A stretch of DNA of 64,000 nt from Novosphingobium sp. (lineage in GTDB: Bacteria > Pseudomonadota > Alphaproteobacteria > Sphingomonadales > Sphingomonadaceae), in assembly GCF_027531025.1 (NCBI RefSeq), contig NZ_JAPZQX010000003.1:660117-724116 (forward strand). The letters run 5' to 3'. The notes beneath the pieces were generated by a model. The model was not told the origin of the DNA. It did not search any database and saw only the letters and a list, made by a program, of their open reading frames with translations. The position numbers and the translations under genes were made by a program. Positions 63,214 through 64,000 of the stretch are shown here, one piece after another (the first letter of the stretch is position 1; each line of letters starts with the position of its first letter).

Positions 63214-63405
63214 TCAGTATCCCCTGTGCGCACTATCTGCATCGCCCTCGCCCATCCAGACCAGCGACATACGGGGCAAGACACCGTCTATTGCATTCCG
63301 AATGAGGTCAACTTGCTGGACGAGACGTCGAACCAGCCTCTGACGGCGCTGGATTGCTGTGTTGACGGCATCAGGCTGCCGTGTTGCGCTGAACTTAAGT
63401 TCCAT
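63214..63405 (-). pseudogene. Shortened DUF6641-like gene
   Basis: 63 codons from ATG 63405: MELKFSATRQPDAVNTAIQR, followed by RQRLVRRLVQQVDLIRNA. This looks like the N-terminal half of DUF6641-type proteins (usually about 130 aa), found on plasmids and islands. The rest is absent; the frame ends DSAHRGY. Ribosome site AAGGA lies at 63416-63420. Assigned from memory of the family. Confidence 0.4.
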
Positions 63406-63433
63406 GATCACATGTCCTTGCTGATGTGATCAT
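63404..63433 (-). promoter_or_regulatory. Perfect 10-bp inverted repeat at a start codon
   Basis: ATGATCACAT (63404-63413) and ATGTGATCAT (63424-63433) are perfect reverse complements with a 10-nt loop. On the minus strand the loop displays AAGGA, the ribosome site of the gene starting at 63405, and the start codon lies at the base of the stem. Confidence 0.5.
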
Positions 63434-63475
63434 CGTCGGCACCACCTCAAAATATGTTCACTGATAATGTGAGTG

Positions 63476-63850
63476 TCATCCCTGTCCGCTAAACTGCTGA
63501 AGATTAATGGCCATTTCGCGACTCAAGGGCAGGTTGCGGGCATAGAAGCGCTCGATTTGCTCAACCGATGTCCCCGCGTTCTTGGCCAGATTGAAGATGT
63601 TCACCTGTCCGTGCGAAAGAATCAGTCGCATGCAGATCGCCGTGTGACGTAGGGAATAGATCGTATACTTGACCCCCGCCGCTGGATCGTCCTGTACACC
63701 GGCCGCTTTCATCACCTCGCGAAACTGGCGTTGAATGATCTTCGATGCCGTCTCACGGTTCTCGTATTCTGGCAGGAACAGGTAATCTGATGGCTTAGCT
63801 TGACGGTTGCGTGCCTTGATCCGCTTCATCACCGGCACCGCACCAGGCAT
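63476..63850 (-). pseudogene. Tyrosine integrase, C-terminal catalytic fragment
   Basis: 124 codons. IYSLRHTAICMRLILSHGQ has the catalytic R-H-T pair, and VEQIERFYARNLPLS the nucleophile tyrosine, as in island integrases of sphingomonads. The N-terminal arm-binding and core-binding domains are missing: sequence to the right of 63850 does not continue the protein. It reads toward the tRNA from the far end of the island. Confidence 0.8.
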
Positions 63851-64000
63851 TGAATTCGCGATTGACCGGCCCCCACCGAGTGGTCCGTGTTATTTGTTAG
63901 TGTAAAACTGCCTCCGGCGCCATGGCTGGCCGCAGGTGAAGCGAAGCGGAACCGGAGGGCAGCCATGGCGGTGTTGCCGTTTCCGGGGCCGGAGGCCGAT
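63851..64000. other. Junction region after the broken integrase, unassigned
   Basis: 150 bp that do not continue the integrase. CGCCATGGCTG (63918-63928) and CAGCCATGGCG (63960-63970) are perfect 11-bp inverted repeats. A plus-strand open frame starts at ATG 63965 (MAVLPFPGPEAD) and leaves the window. It could be the end of an insertion element that cut the integrase; this cannot be shown from the window. Confidence 0.3.

Noticed and set aside
63851..64000. Naming the junction sequence as an IS21 or IS66 end
   Set aside because: Only an inverted repeat and 12 codons are visible; no terminal repeat or transposase motif supports a family.

Overview
The window is GC-rich chromosomal DNA of an alphaproteobacterium, most likely Sphingomonadales (Novosphingobium, Sphingomonas or Erythrobacter type). 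I infer this from protein flavour and gene order: hrcA/rph/rdgB/hemW, gshB-yraN-rsmI-LppC-like lipoprotein, MoxR plus CoxE-like VWA protein, a PEP-CTERM protein, mreBCD-mrdA-rodA, and TonB receptors. No rRNA marker is present to settle the genus.

Layout. 1-8.5 kb: housekeeping (partial hrcA; rph, rdgB, hemW, xerC; DedA, gshB, yraN, rsmI; envelope lipoprotein). 8.5-15 kb: parE, a small secreted Hcp-like protein, a MoxR/VWA module and an Amj-type flippase. 15-19.2 kb (minus strand): MFS transporter, Asp/Asn hydroxylase-like protein, NamZ-type muramidase, DOMON-like protein. 19.2-26.5 kb (plus): tyrS, a PilZ protein, a histidine-rich TonB receptor behind a perfect AT-rich palindrome (probable zinc uptake), MFS, cysK, dienelactone hydrolase. 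26.5-36.9 kb: acyl-CoA dehydrogenase with a MerR regulator, hisI, an unannotated structured RNA candidate, comF, methyltransferase, ppdK, glyS and glyQ. Two REP-like inverted repeats lie in the glyQS locus, one of them inside the glyS reading frame. 37-48.8 kb: two TraB/GumN proteins, rplY, pth, a P-loop kinase-like protein, a Tat-exported SDR, a PEP-CTERM protein behind a consensus sigma-54 promoter, a TPR lipoprotein, ychF, a secreted HExxH protein behind tandem BlaI/MecI-type operators, a MaoC dehydratase and mutL. 49-54.7 kb: the rod-shape operon mreB-mreC-mreD-mrdA-rodA.

At 54.84 kb a tRNA-Lys(CTT) marks the edge of a lower-GC accessory region that runs to the window end. It holds an IS701-type transposase remnant; a minus-strand cluster of PhyH dioxygenase, VOC protein, TetR regulator, TonB receptor and MFS transporter; an NAD-dependent epimerase; a shortened DUF6641-like gene; and a decapitated tyrosine integrase. 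Three copies of one 23-bp motif lie upstream of VOC-PhyH, of the TonB receptor and of the MFS gene. They tie the cluster into one regulon and make it the best candidate here for an undescribed system: uptake, transport and oxidation of an unknown, perhaps hydrophobic, compound under one repressor.

All function calls rest on reading the protein sequences and motifs; no database search was run.
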